Shown here: positions 26,169 through 33,464 of the stretch, piece by piece | How positions within the stretch are numbered: position 1 is the stretch's first letter | Layout of the letters: each line of letters opens with the position of its first letter | Assembly (NCBI GenBank): GCA_964502175.1 | Contig: CAZCVE010000029.1 | Coordinates: 52,108 to 116,107, forward strand | Direction: 5' to 3' | Length of the DNA stretch: 64,000 bases | DNA from: JAFLCL01 sp964502175 | GTDB taxonomy: Bacteria > Myxococcota_A > Polyangia > Polyangiales > Sandaracinaceae | Made by a program: the position numbers and the translations under genes | The notes under the pieces: generated by a model | Told to the model about the DNA's origin: nothing | What the model saw: only the letters and a program-made list of their open reading frames with translations | The model's database searches: none

Positions 26169-26867
26169 TCACTCCACGTCGCCGAAGTCGAGCCAGCCGG
26201 TCGTCTCGTGATCGGGATCGGCCGGCTCGACCAGGTGCGGATCGTCGTTGCCCGCGTCGCCCACGTCGGGCGACACCGGGTGCATCTCGAGGGCGACCGG
26301 CCGCGCGCGTGAGATCGCGTCGAGCGCGGCGTCGACATCGAGCTCGCCGCGCTGGAGCCAGCTGTCGAGGAGGCCCGGCGGGACGACGAGCGGCATGCGG
26401 TCGTGGATGCGTGAGAGCGGCTCGGTCGCGGGCACCGTGACGATCGCGAAGCGCGTGTGCCGCGCGCCGCTCTCGTCGTGCACCACGTCGTAGAGCGCCG
26501 CGAGCAGCAAGAGCTCGCCCGACTGCGCGTGCACGTGGTGCGGGACGCGTCGCCCGTGCGCCGTCTCCCACTCGTAGAAGCCCGTGGCAGGCACCACGCA
26601 GCGACGTCGCGCGCTGGCCTCGGCGAAGCTCGACCTGGTCGCGAGCGTCTCGGCGCGCGCGTTGATCGAGAGCCGACCGCTCGCGGACGAGAGGCCGAAG
26701 CGCGCGAGGCCGAGGCGACGATCGGGGACCTCGACGAGGATGGGCGCCTCCTTGCTCGGGGCGATGTTGAACGACCCGCTCCACGCGTCGGTGCCCGAGG
26801 CGATCGTCGCCGCGAGCTCTTCCGCGAGCTCGCGTGCGCTCCTCGAGTTGGCGAATCTCCCGCACAT
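26169..26867 (-). CDS. SRAP domain protein (YedK/HMCES-like abasic-site crosslinker)
   Basis: SRAP proteins form a thiazolidine crosslink between the N-terminal Cys and abasic sites in single-stranded DNA, which protects replication forks. The start at ATG 26867 places Cys at residue 2 after Met removal (MCGRF), as the chemistry requires. The other key residues are visible: Asn69 in INARAE, Glu99 in GFYEW and His155 in RIHDRMP. The 232 residues match the family length. It is divergent from the gene at 26949, with 81 bases between them, and stands alone with no SOS genes nearby. Confidence 0.93.
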   Translation of the reverse strand: MCGRFANSRSARELAEELAATIASGTDAWSGSFNIAPSKEAPILVEVPDRRLGLARFGLSSASGRLSINARAETLATRSSFAEASARRRCVVPATGFYEWETAHGRRVPHHVHAQSGELLLLAALYDVVHDESGARHTRFAIVTVPATEPLSRIHDRMPLVVPPGLLDSWLQRGELDVDAALDAISRARPVALEMHPVSPDVGDAGNDDPHLVEPADPDHETTGWLDFGDVE

Positions 26868-26948
26868 GACGTGTTCGAGGTTCGAGAGTAGTCGCCCTGG
26901 CACGATTCTGCTCTCGACCGAAGCAACGGCCGTGGCATCATCGCCCTC

Positions 26949-27824
26949 GTGAACCGACCCGGGACCGAGCAAGAGACGCGCAAAGGCCGTGGACGCGCGC
27001 CCGCCGCCAGCAAGTCGGCGAACAAGTCGGCCACCACCACGGCGGCCACCACCTCGGCGGCGAAGCCCGCGCCGAAGGCCAAAGAGGCGACGCGTCCCAA
27101 GCCGCCTTCGCGGGACCGCGCCAACGGCGGTGCGAACGACACCGCTCACGTGAGCCCGCGTCCGTCTCGCGCAGAGCGTGCGAGCGCCGACGAGCGCATG
27201 CGCCGCATCGACGACGTCTGCGCTGCGTGGGCCGCGATCGTGGCCGAGCGCATGGCCGCCGATCAGCAGTTCGCCGAGCTCTACGAGGCGTACCGCACCC
27301 GCTCGACCGATCTGCGCGGCTTGTTCGCGTGGGACGCGCTGCACGCCGCCGAGGCCCACCTCACGATCGTGAACTCCGCCCTCGCGCGTCACATCGGCGA
27401 CGACGGCCGCGCCGATCCGCGCGCGATCCTCGCGGACCTCCGCTGGGAGCAGCGCAAGCTCGCGGCGGTCTACGCGGTGAACGCGTTCCTCGCGGTGCTC
27501 AACCAGATGTCGCCCCGCAAGGCGAAGTGGGCGAACCTCGAAGAGTTCGATCCGCGCATCGCCGTGCTCTCGCTCGCGCACCAGACGCTCGGCTACGCGC
27601 TCGAGTGCCTGCGCATCGAGGACCCGGGCGATCTGACCGAGAAGATCCTCGCCGCCTCGCAGAAGGAGCCGGTCTGGGAAGAGAAGCACGACAGCGAGGA
27701 GACGAAGCTGATCTCCGCGTGTCAGGCAGCCTCTGCCTTCTTCCGCGGCGTCGGCGCCACCGAGCTGACGATGGCCGAAGAGATCCTCTCGCTCTATCTC
27801 ACGCGCGCGAAGTCGCGCGGCTGA
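26949..27824 (+). CDS. hypothetical protein with Lys/Ala-rich N-terminus
   Basis: A 291-residue protein read from GTG 26949. The first 80 residues are a basic low-complexity stretch rich in Lys, Ala, Pro and Thr (AAKPAPKAKEATRPKPPSRD), resembling histone-like or nucleic-acid-binding tails. The rest is a compact, helix-rich domain of about 200 residues with several Trp and conserved-looking segments (LRGLFAWDALHAAEAHLTIV, AVNAFLAVLNQMSPRKAKW). I do not recognise the family. No signal peptide or membrane segment is seen. It converges on yebC across a three-copy 17-base repeat that includes both stop codons. Confidence 0.6.
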   Translation: MNRPGTEQETRKGRGRAPAASKSANKSATTTAATTSAAKPAPKAKEATRPKPPSRDRANGGANDTAHVSPRPSRAERASADERMRRIDDVCAAWAAIVAERMAADQQFAELYEAYRTRSTDLRGLFAWDALHAAEAHLTIVNSALARHIGDDGRADPRAILADLRWEQRKLAAVYAVNAFLAVLNQMSPRKAKWANLEEFDPRIAVLSLAHQTLGYALECLRIEDPGDLTEKILAASQKEPVWEEKHDSEETKLISACQAASAFFRGVGATELTMAEEILSLYLTRAKSRG

Positions 27825-27869
27825 CGCTCACGCGAAGCTGACGATCACGCGAGGCTGACGGTCACGCGA
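27819..27869. repeat. 17-base tandem repeat, three copies
   Basis: Three imperfect copies with the pattern GGCTGACGCTCACGCGA lie end to end at 27819-27835, 27836-27852 and 27853-27869; each copy differs from the others at one to three bases. The first copy contains the stop codon of the plus-strand gene and the third contains the stop codon of yebC. Confidence 0.85.
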
Positions 27870-28584
27870 GGTTGGTGAAGACCTGCTGCACGTCGTCGTC
27901 TTGCTCGAGCGCGTCGGCGAGCTCGAGCACGTCCTTCGCGCGCGCTGCGTCGAGCTCCGTGGTCATCGTCGGGATGTACTCGGAGTCTGCGGAGATGAGC
28001 GGCAGCTTCTTCGCCTCGATCGCCGACTGCAGCCGCCCGAAGTCGGCGAAGGCCGAGCGGATGATCACCTGACGCTCGCCCTTGTCGGTGGTGGTCTCGC
28101 CGAGCTCTTCGAGGCCGTGATCGATCAGATCGAGCTCGACCTCGTCGTGGTCGTAGCCGGTGGGCGACAGACGGAACACGCCCATGTGCTTGAAGAGGAA
28201 GCCCACGGTCCCGGCCGGTCCCGCGTTGCCGCCCCAGTCCTTGAAGATCGATCGCACGTTCGCGACCGTGCGCTGCGGGTTGTCCGTCGCGGTGACGACG
28301 AGCACCGCGATGCCGTGCGGCGCGTAGCCCTCGTAGACGATCGTCTCGTAGTTCTTCTCGTCCTGGCCGGAGGCGCGCTTGATTGCGCCGTCGATCTTCT
28401 CCTTCGGCATGTTCGCGGCGCGCGCGTTCTGAACGGCGCGACGCAGCGCGGGGTTCGAGTCGATGCTCGGTCCACCCGAGCGCACGGCGATGGCGATGTC
28501 GCGCGAGATGCGCGTGAACGCCTTCGCCATCTTGTTCCAGCGGGCGAACATCGTGTGCTTGCGGGTCTCGAAGATGCGTCCCAT
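27862..28584 (-). CDS. yebC: YebC/PmpR family regulatory protein
   Basis: YebC-family proteins are DNA-binding regulators, and some members relieve ribosome stalling at proline-rich stretches. The 240 residues starting at ATG 28584 show the family start (MGRIFETRKHTMFARWNKMAKAFTR in two parts) and ALRRAVQNARAANMPKEKI. The conserved YEGYAPHGIAVLVVTATDN block follows, with the three-domain length expected. No Shine-Dalgarno sequence is seen; a candidate promoter lies so close that the transcript may be nearly leaderless. HslU in this window carries ten consecutive prolines, a type of sequence whose translation needs stalling relief. Confidence 0.94.
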   Translation of the reverse strand: MGRIFETRKHTMFARWNKMAKAFTRISRDIAIAVRSGGPSIDSNPALRRAVQNARAANMPKEKIDGAIKRASGQDEKNYETIVYEGYAPHGIAVLVVTATDNPQRTVANVRSIFKDWGGNAGPAGTVGFLFKHMGVFRLSPTGYDHDEVELDLIDHGLEELGETTTDKGERQVIIRSAFADFGRLQSAIEAKKLPLISADSEYIPTMTTELDAARAKDVLELADALEQDDDVQQVFTNLA

Positions 28585-28593
28585 GGCGGCGCT

Positions 28594-28623
28594 TCTATAC
28601 CGGGCCGTCGATCGGCCCTGCAA
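28594..28623 (-). promoter_or_regulatory. candidate yebC promoter with spacer palindrome
   Basis: On the minus strand TTGCAG (28618-28623) and TATAGA (28594-28599) are separated by 18 bases. The spacer contains a perfect palindrome GGGCCG-TCGAT-CGGCCC (28602-28618), a possible operator. The predicted transcript start is only about 3 bases from ATG 28584. Confidence 0.4.
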
Positions 28624-28702
28624 CCGTGCCCGGCCGCGTCGGGTCGCGTCGTCCACGGCGTGTAGGCCCATGTCTCAGGATGGGGGATCCCCGCGCGGGG
28701 GC

Positions 28703-28720
28703 TGTGGCTTTACAGTCACA
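28703..28720. promoter_or_regulatory. imperfect palindrome upstream of the kinase-receiver gene
   Basis: TGTGGCTTTACAGTCACA is an 18-base imperfect palindrome (7 of 9 pairs complementary) 24 bases before ATG 28744. A perfect CCCCGCGCGGGG palindrome precedes it at 28689-28700. Both are operator candidates; the binding protein is unknown. Confidence 0.3.
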
Positions 28721-28743
28721 CCCAACCTTTTCAGGGACGTTGT

Positions 28744-30144
28744 ATGAACTTACCCCGCGAGGGCGGCCCGACCCTTCGGCCTGGACAGCAGGCGACCGTG
28801 AGCGAGCCGACTCCCTTCCACTGCGAGCACTGCCTCCTCGCGGTCTCGACGATGCCGCATCTCTCCGTCGGCGACTTCGTCGACGGGCGCTACGAGATCG
28901 AGCGTCCGCTCGACGCCGGCGCGATGGGCTCGATCTGGCTCGCGCGGGACGTCCACCTCGATCGTCGTGTCGCCATCAAGCTCGCCCACGCCAACGCAGG
29001 CGCGTTCGCGCGCGAGGCGGCGACGCTCGCTGCGCTCCGTCATCGCAACATCGTCGAGATCTACGCGTTCGGCATGCACGGCAACCTGCCGTTCTTCGTC
29101 ATGGAGCTCGTGGACGGCGTCTCGGCAGAGCGCGTGATCGACGAGCACCGCGCTCGCGGGACCGCGCTCTCCGCGCACGCAGCGACTCGCATCCTCGCGC
29201 AGGTCGCAGACGCGCTCGGCGCCGCCCACGCGCGCGGCCTCGTCCACCGCGACGTCAAGCCAGCGAACATCGTGATCGAGTCGCACACGGGTCGGCCGGT
29301 GCTGGTGGACTTCGGCGTCGCCATCGAGACCAACCGACGCGTCAGCAACGTCACCGGATCGCCTGCGTACATGGCGCCGGAGATGACGCTGCCCGGCGAG
29401 CTCGCGGGACCCCTCGGCGATCAGTACTCGCTGGGCGCGACCGCGTACGAGATGTTGACGGGCCTCCTCCCGTTCGATCGCGACGGGATCTTCGAGATCC
29501 TCGCTGCGCACCGACGTGATCCCCGACCGCTCGTGTCCGCGGTTCGCCCCGAGCTCCAGGCGCTCGACGCCGTGATCCAGCGCGCCATGGCCGTCGTTCC
29601 CGATCAGCGCTTCGCGAACAGCCTCGCGTTCGCGCGCGCCCTCGAGGAAGCCGCGCGACGCTTGAACGGCGTGACGGAGCAGTCCTCCGAGATCGTCCTC
29701 TCGACCGACCGCGCGGCCGAGTCCGGCAGCCTGCGGGTGCTCGTGGTCGACGACGATCCCGTGGCCCTGCGCATGCTGGCGCGCGCGATTCCGCTCGCTG
29801 TCCCCGGGACTCCGGTGAAGGTCGCGCGCGCGGCCACGGGCACCGAGGCGGTGGCGAACGCGATGCGGGCGCTCCCGCAGCTCGTGGTGCTCGACTACGG
29901 CCTGCCCGAGCTCGACGGGGTCGAGGTGCTCTCGCGCATCCGCGCGCTCGGCGGCGGCGACGGCGTGCGCGTGATCGTCGCGAGCGGTCAGGTCGGCGCG
30001 GAGCAGCGCTATCGGTTCTCCGTGCTCGGTGTGTCGGACTTCCTCTCGAAGCCGTACGACGTCACGACGGTCGCCGCAGCGGTCGACGGGCTCGCTCGAC
30101 GCAACGGCTGGCTGCCTGCGCTCGACTCGCGCAGCACTCGCTGA
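28744..30144 (+). CDS. Ser/Thr protein kinase fused to a response-regulator receiver domain
   Basis: A 466-residue cytoplasmic signalling protein. A short leader with a CEHC pair is followed by a Hanks-type kinase domain (about 48-310) with VAIK, HRDVKPAN (catalytic Asp near 170), VDFG and MAPE. All the catalytic motifs are present. The C-terminal receiver (about 330-455) has the acidic VVDDDP, phospho-acceptor Asp384 in VVLDYGLP and Lys in SKPYD. The receiver could let a histidine kinase gate the Ser/Thr kinase. The gene has AGGGA upstream of its ATG. It converges, with only 3 bases between stop codons, on a hybrid histidine kinase, an attractive cognate partner by position. Confidence 0.9.
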   Translation: MNLPREGGPTLRPGQQATVSEPTPFHCEHCLLAVSTMPHLSVGDFVDGRYEIERPLDAGAMGSIWLARDVHLDRRVAIKLAHANAGAFAREAATLAALRHRNIVEIYAFGMHGNLPFFVMELVDGVSAERVIDEHRARGTALSAHAATRILAQVADALGAAHARGLVHRDVKPANIVIESHTGRPVLVDFGVAIETNRRVSNVTGSPAYMAPEMTLPGELAGPLGDQYSLGATAYEMLTGLLPFDRDGIFEILAAHRRDPRPLVSAVRPELQALDAVIQRAMAVVPDQRFANSLAFARALEEAARRLNGVTEQSSEIVLSTDRAAESGSLRVLVVDDDPVALRMLARAIPLAVPGTPVKVARAATGTEAVANAMRALPQLVVLDYGLPELDGVEVLSRIRALGGGDGVRVIVASGQVGAEQRYRFSVLGVSDFLSKPYDVTTVAAAVDGLARRNGWLPALDSRSTR

Positions 30145-30147
30145 CGA

Positions 30148-32847
30148 TCACTCGATCGCGAGCCACGCGATCGCGTCGGCCTCCTGCTCGAAGACGCGCA
30201 TCGGGATCGGACAGGCCTTGGCGCGCGCCTCGATGTGCGGGATCCACAGCCGGTTCGAGACGATCATCGCGATCTTCGCGACCGTGCTCGGCGGGCTCCG
30301 GTACCAGGACTCGAACGCGCTGCCCACGTCGGGGCTCGTGGGCTCGGAGCTGCGACCGTCGATGAGCACGGAGTGGCGCGCGGCCGCAGCGCTCGTCGCG
30401 TCGCTCAGACGACGCAGGAGGCGCTCGGCGCTGACCTCGCCCTCGAGCGACACGCGCACGACGGGCAACGGATCGCGCGCGGAGGGCATCGCGCTCACGC
30501 GCTTGACGCCGAACGGAGGCGACGTCCGCATCGTCACGCGGAGCAGCTCCGCGCGCGTGCGCAGGACGAGCCCACGCAGCTGGTTCACGGCGATGCCTCG
30601 ATCGGCGGCCGTGGGCGGAGGGGACAGCTCCACTTCGCGCGCGCGTGTGCCGAGCGCGTGGAACCCGACCTGGAGGGCCGAGGACGCGATCGCGTGCGCG
30701 GCGGCCACGAACGCCGGGCCGCCCGACTCGCCGAGGCGCGCCAGCTCTTCGAGCCGCGCGGACAGCATCTGATCCTGCTCGGCGAAGGCCTCGAGCGCCT
30801 CGTCGCCGAGCGCATCCATCACCGAGTCGAGCTGTCCGCGATCGAGCAACGTCTCCGTGGGCGCGTCGGTCGACGTCGCGGTCGCGGGCACGCCATCGAG
30901 GATCTCGTCGAGCGCCGCGACCGCGAACGGCTTGTCGAGGAACGCGTCGAAGCCAGCGTCGCGACACTGCCGCCGATCGTCGTCGCGCACCGTCGCCGAC
31001 ACCACGACGAGGCGCGGCTGCGATCGCTCTCCACGAAGCGCGCGCAGCGCGGTCGCCACGTCGATGCCGTTCATCCCCGGCATGTGGAGATCGGAGAACA
31101 CGATGTCCGGAAGAGGTCCGACCCGCGCGATCTCGATCGTCTCCGCGCCGCTCGCGAGCGATGTGACGAGGTAGCCGCGTCGGTGCAGCATCGCGGCCAG
31201 CACGCGACGGCTCGCGGGATCGTCGTCGACCACGTAGGCGCGGCGGACGACGATGACTGGGAGCTCGGCCGACGGCTCGGCGGGCGCCGTCGAGAACTGT
31301 CGCGCGAGCATCGCCAGCCGCGAGCGACGGTAGGGGCGACGCAGGATCGCCGCAGCGCCCGGTGGCGTCGCGAGGGGCGAGCCCGGCGTGCTCGCGTGGA
31401 GGAGGGCGACCCCGGGGTGCGCCTCGAGGATCGCGGTCAGGCGGCTCGCGCGATCGTTGTCGAGCGGCGCGAGGACGAAGCGGAGCTCGGGCGTCACGCG
31501 CTTCGCGACGTCGTCGAGCTCGACGATGTCGAGGGCGAGCCCCGCGACGTCGCGGAGGGACGTGGACAGCGCATCGCGACCGACGACGCTGGGCTCGATG
31601 GCGAGGCCGCGGACGGTCGGCGCGCTCGGAGCGGCCTCCGCGGTCCGCGCGGTGAGCGGTACGTCCTCGAGCACGACCTCCACGCGCGCGCCCGACGCGT
31701 AGGCGGGATCGATCCGAAGCGCGCCGTTCATGCGCGACGCGAGATCGTGCGCGAGCGAGAGGCCGAGCCCCGAGCCGCCGTGGAGGCGCGCGAGCGCGGC
31801 GTCGGGCTGCGAGAACGCGGCGAAGGGGCGCGAGAGCGCGTCGCTCGGGAAGCCGGGCCCCGTGTCCTCGATCACGATCGTGAGCCGCACGCGGTCGGAC
31901 GCGCGCCCTGCCTCGCTCGAGGCGCGCACGACGATCGAGCCTCTCTTGGTGAACTTCACCGCGTTGCCGACGAGGTTGTTCACGATCTGGAGCAGCCGCG
32001 TGCGGTCGAGCTCGACGTGCAGCGAAGCCTCGGGCGCGATCACGAGCGCCAGCTCGACGCCGCGTGCCCCCGCCTCGCTCGCGTACAGATCCACGACGTC
32101 CTCGAGCAGTGTCCACACGTCCGTGGGCTCCGGGTGGATCGGCAGCTTGTTCGACTCGATGCGCGCCATGTCGAGCACGTCGTCGACGATGCGTCGCACC
32201 GTCGCCGCGCTCCGCACGAGCGTGTCGACGAGCTCACGCTGCTCGCTCGGGAGGTCCGACTCGGCGAGCACGTTGGCCGTGCCCACGACGCCGTGGAGCG
32301 GCGTCCGGATCTCGTGGCTGATCGTCGCGAGCAGCTCGCTCCTGGCTGCCGCTTCGCGCTTCACCGCCTCGACGCGATCGTCTTCGCGACGTCGCGCGAG
32401 CAGCGCGAAGCGCGCCGACAGCACGATGAGGATCACGACGGCGAGAAATCGCGCGGCCACCGGCGGCACGCCCTCGTCGGGCAACCCCAGCGGATCCGCG
32501 ACCGCGAGCGCTGCCCCCGCGATGCACGCGCCCGCCCACGCGATGCCTGCGCGCGGGCCGATCTCCGACGCCGCGAGCGGCGGGATCAACATCAACATCC
32601 AGTACGCGACGGCCTCGCCGTCACCCGCGACCCAGCTCGAGGCGACGAGACCTGCCGCGGAGACGGCTGCGATCGCGTGAAAGGCGACGCGTCGCTCCGC
32701 GAAGCGTCCGATCACGAGCGACGCGGTGGCCGCGACGATCTCGATCCCCATCAGCACCGGCCGCGTGTCGCCGCGCGCCGCGGCCGCGACGTTGAACAGC
32801 AAGAACGCCAGCCACCCGCAGGCGACGGGAAGCGCGAACGGCACCAC
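30148..32847 (-). CDS. hybrid histidine kinase with HPt and SpoIIAA/STAS-like C-terminus
   Basis: An 899-residue membrane sensor. About five hydrophobic segments fill residues 1-150. The dimerisation domain has the phospho-His178 in ISHEIRTPLHG, and the ATPase has NAVKFTKRG, DTGPGFP and GGSGLGLSLA. A receiver-like segment without an obvious phospho-Asp follows (about 430-525), then a true receiver with VVDDDP, Asp586 in FSDLHMPGMNG and Lys in DKPFA. An HPt-like helix carries His718 in AAHAIASSALQVG. The last 120 residues (about 775-899) form an alpha/beta domain ending in FEQEADAIAWL. That ending resembles the SpoIIAA/STAS-like protein encoded at 37132-37476. The partner is unproven. Confidence 0.88.
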   Translation of the reverse strand: MVPFALPVACGWLAFLLFNVAAAARGDTRPVLMGIEIVAATASLVIGRFAERRVAFHAIAAVSAAGLVASSWVAGDGEAVAYWMLMLIPPLAASEIGPRAGIAWAGACIAGAALAVADPLGLPDEGVPPVAARFLAVVILIVLSARFALLARRREDDRVEAVKREAAARSELLATISHEIRTPLHGVVGTANVLAESDLPSEQRELVDTLVRSAATVRRIVDDVLDMARIESNKLPIHPEPTDVWTLLEDVVDLYASEAGARGVELALVIAPEASLHVELDRTRLLQIVNNLVGNAVKFTKRGSIVVRASSEAGRASDRVRLTIVIEDTGPGFPSDALSRPFAAFSQPDAALARLHGGSGLGLSLAHDLASRMNGALRIDPAYASGARVEVVLEDVPLTARTAEAAPSAPTVRGLAIEPSVVGRDALSTSLRDVAGLALDIVELDDVAKRVTPELRFVLAPLDNDRASRLTAILEAHPGVALLHASTPGSPLATPPGAAAILRRPYRRSRLAMLARQFSTAPAEPSAELPVIVVRRAYVVDDDPASRRVLAAMLHRRGYLVTSLASGAETIEIARVGPLPDIVFSDLHMPGMNGIDVATALRALRGERSQPRLVVVSATVRDDDRRQCRDAGFDAFLDKPFAVAALDEILDGVPATATSTDAPTETLLDRGQLDSVMDALGDEALEAFAEQDQMLSARLEELARLGESGGPAFVAAAHAIASSALQVGFHALGTRAREVELSPPPTAADRGIAVNQLRGLVLRTRAELLRVTMRTSPPFGVKRVSAMPSARDPLPVVRVSLEGEVSAERLLRRLSDATSAAAARHSVLIDGRSSEPTSPDVGSAFESWYRSPPSTVAKIAMIVSNRLWIPHIEARAKACPIPMRVFEQEADAIAWLAIE

Positions 32848-32894
32848 GACACGACGCTAACACGACCGCGCGTCGTCCCCGCGCGCGAGCCGAG

Positions 32895-33305
32895 TCAGGT
32901 GCCCGATGGGCCGCCGCCGATCAGTCGCGCGGACCGTTCGACGAGGGCGAGGATCTCCGCATGGAGGGTCATCGGATCGAAGGGCTTGGTCACGACGCCA
33001 GCCGCTCCGAGCGCGAGCAGGCTCTCCACGTCTTCGGGTCGCGCCTTGGCGGTGAGGAACACGACGGGGATGAGGCGCGTGGCCGCATCGGCGCGAAGCC
33101 TCTCGAGCGTCGCGGGCCCGTCCATGCCGGGCATCATCACGTCGAGGACGATCACGTCGGGCGACTCTGCGGCGGCGAGCGCGAGGCCCTCGGCGCCCGA
33201 GGTCGCGAGCAGCGCGCGCGAGCCGCCCACCTTGGCGAGCGCGACGCGCGCGATCCGGAGGATCATCTCGTCGTCGTCGATGAGGAGGATGGTCCGCGCG
33301 CTCAC
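32895..33305 (-). CDS. single-domain response regulator
   Basis: A 136-residue receiver from GTG 33305: acidic pocket IDDDE (10-13), phospho-acceptor Asp55 in VLDVMMPGMDG, Thr85 in FLTAK and Lys107 in TKPFD. There is no output domain, so it is a CheY-like or phosphorelay shuttle. The start is set by homology because no clear ribosome-binding site is seen; longer in-frame starts exist but add Arg-rich low-complexity sequence. It lies 47 bases upstream of the hybrid kinase on the same strand, so the two may be co-transcribed and form a relay. It is divergent from the DUF389 gene. Confidence 0.85.
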   Translation of the reverse strand: MSARTILLIDDDEMILRIARVALAKVGGSRALLATSGAEGLALAAAESPDVIVLDVMMPGMDGPATLERLRADAATRLIPVVFLTAKARPEDVESLLALGAAGVVTKPFDPMTLHAEILALVERSARLIGGGPSGT

Positions 33306-33464
33306 GTCGACGACGGTGGCACGCGCGGTCCGCGAGGCGCCAGCGAAGACTCCGCTGCTTCGCTCTCGCCGCTCGTCAGAGATGTCCCACGGCGGGGAAT
33401 GAGTGTCGCCGACTGGGGTTCTGCTCCGTCTCGCGGCGCGGCGCCGCGACGGTGGAGCACAAAC

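Noticed and set aside
27819..27869. Short CRISPR-like array
   Set aside because: The copies are tandem with no spacers and overlap gene ends.
30235..33402. A 1055-residue plus-strand open frame
   Set aside because: It is antisense to the hybrid kinase and the receiver and has no domain pattern.
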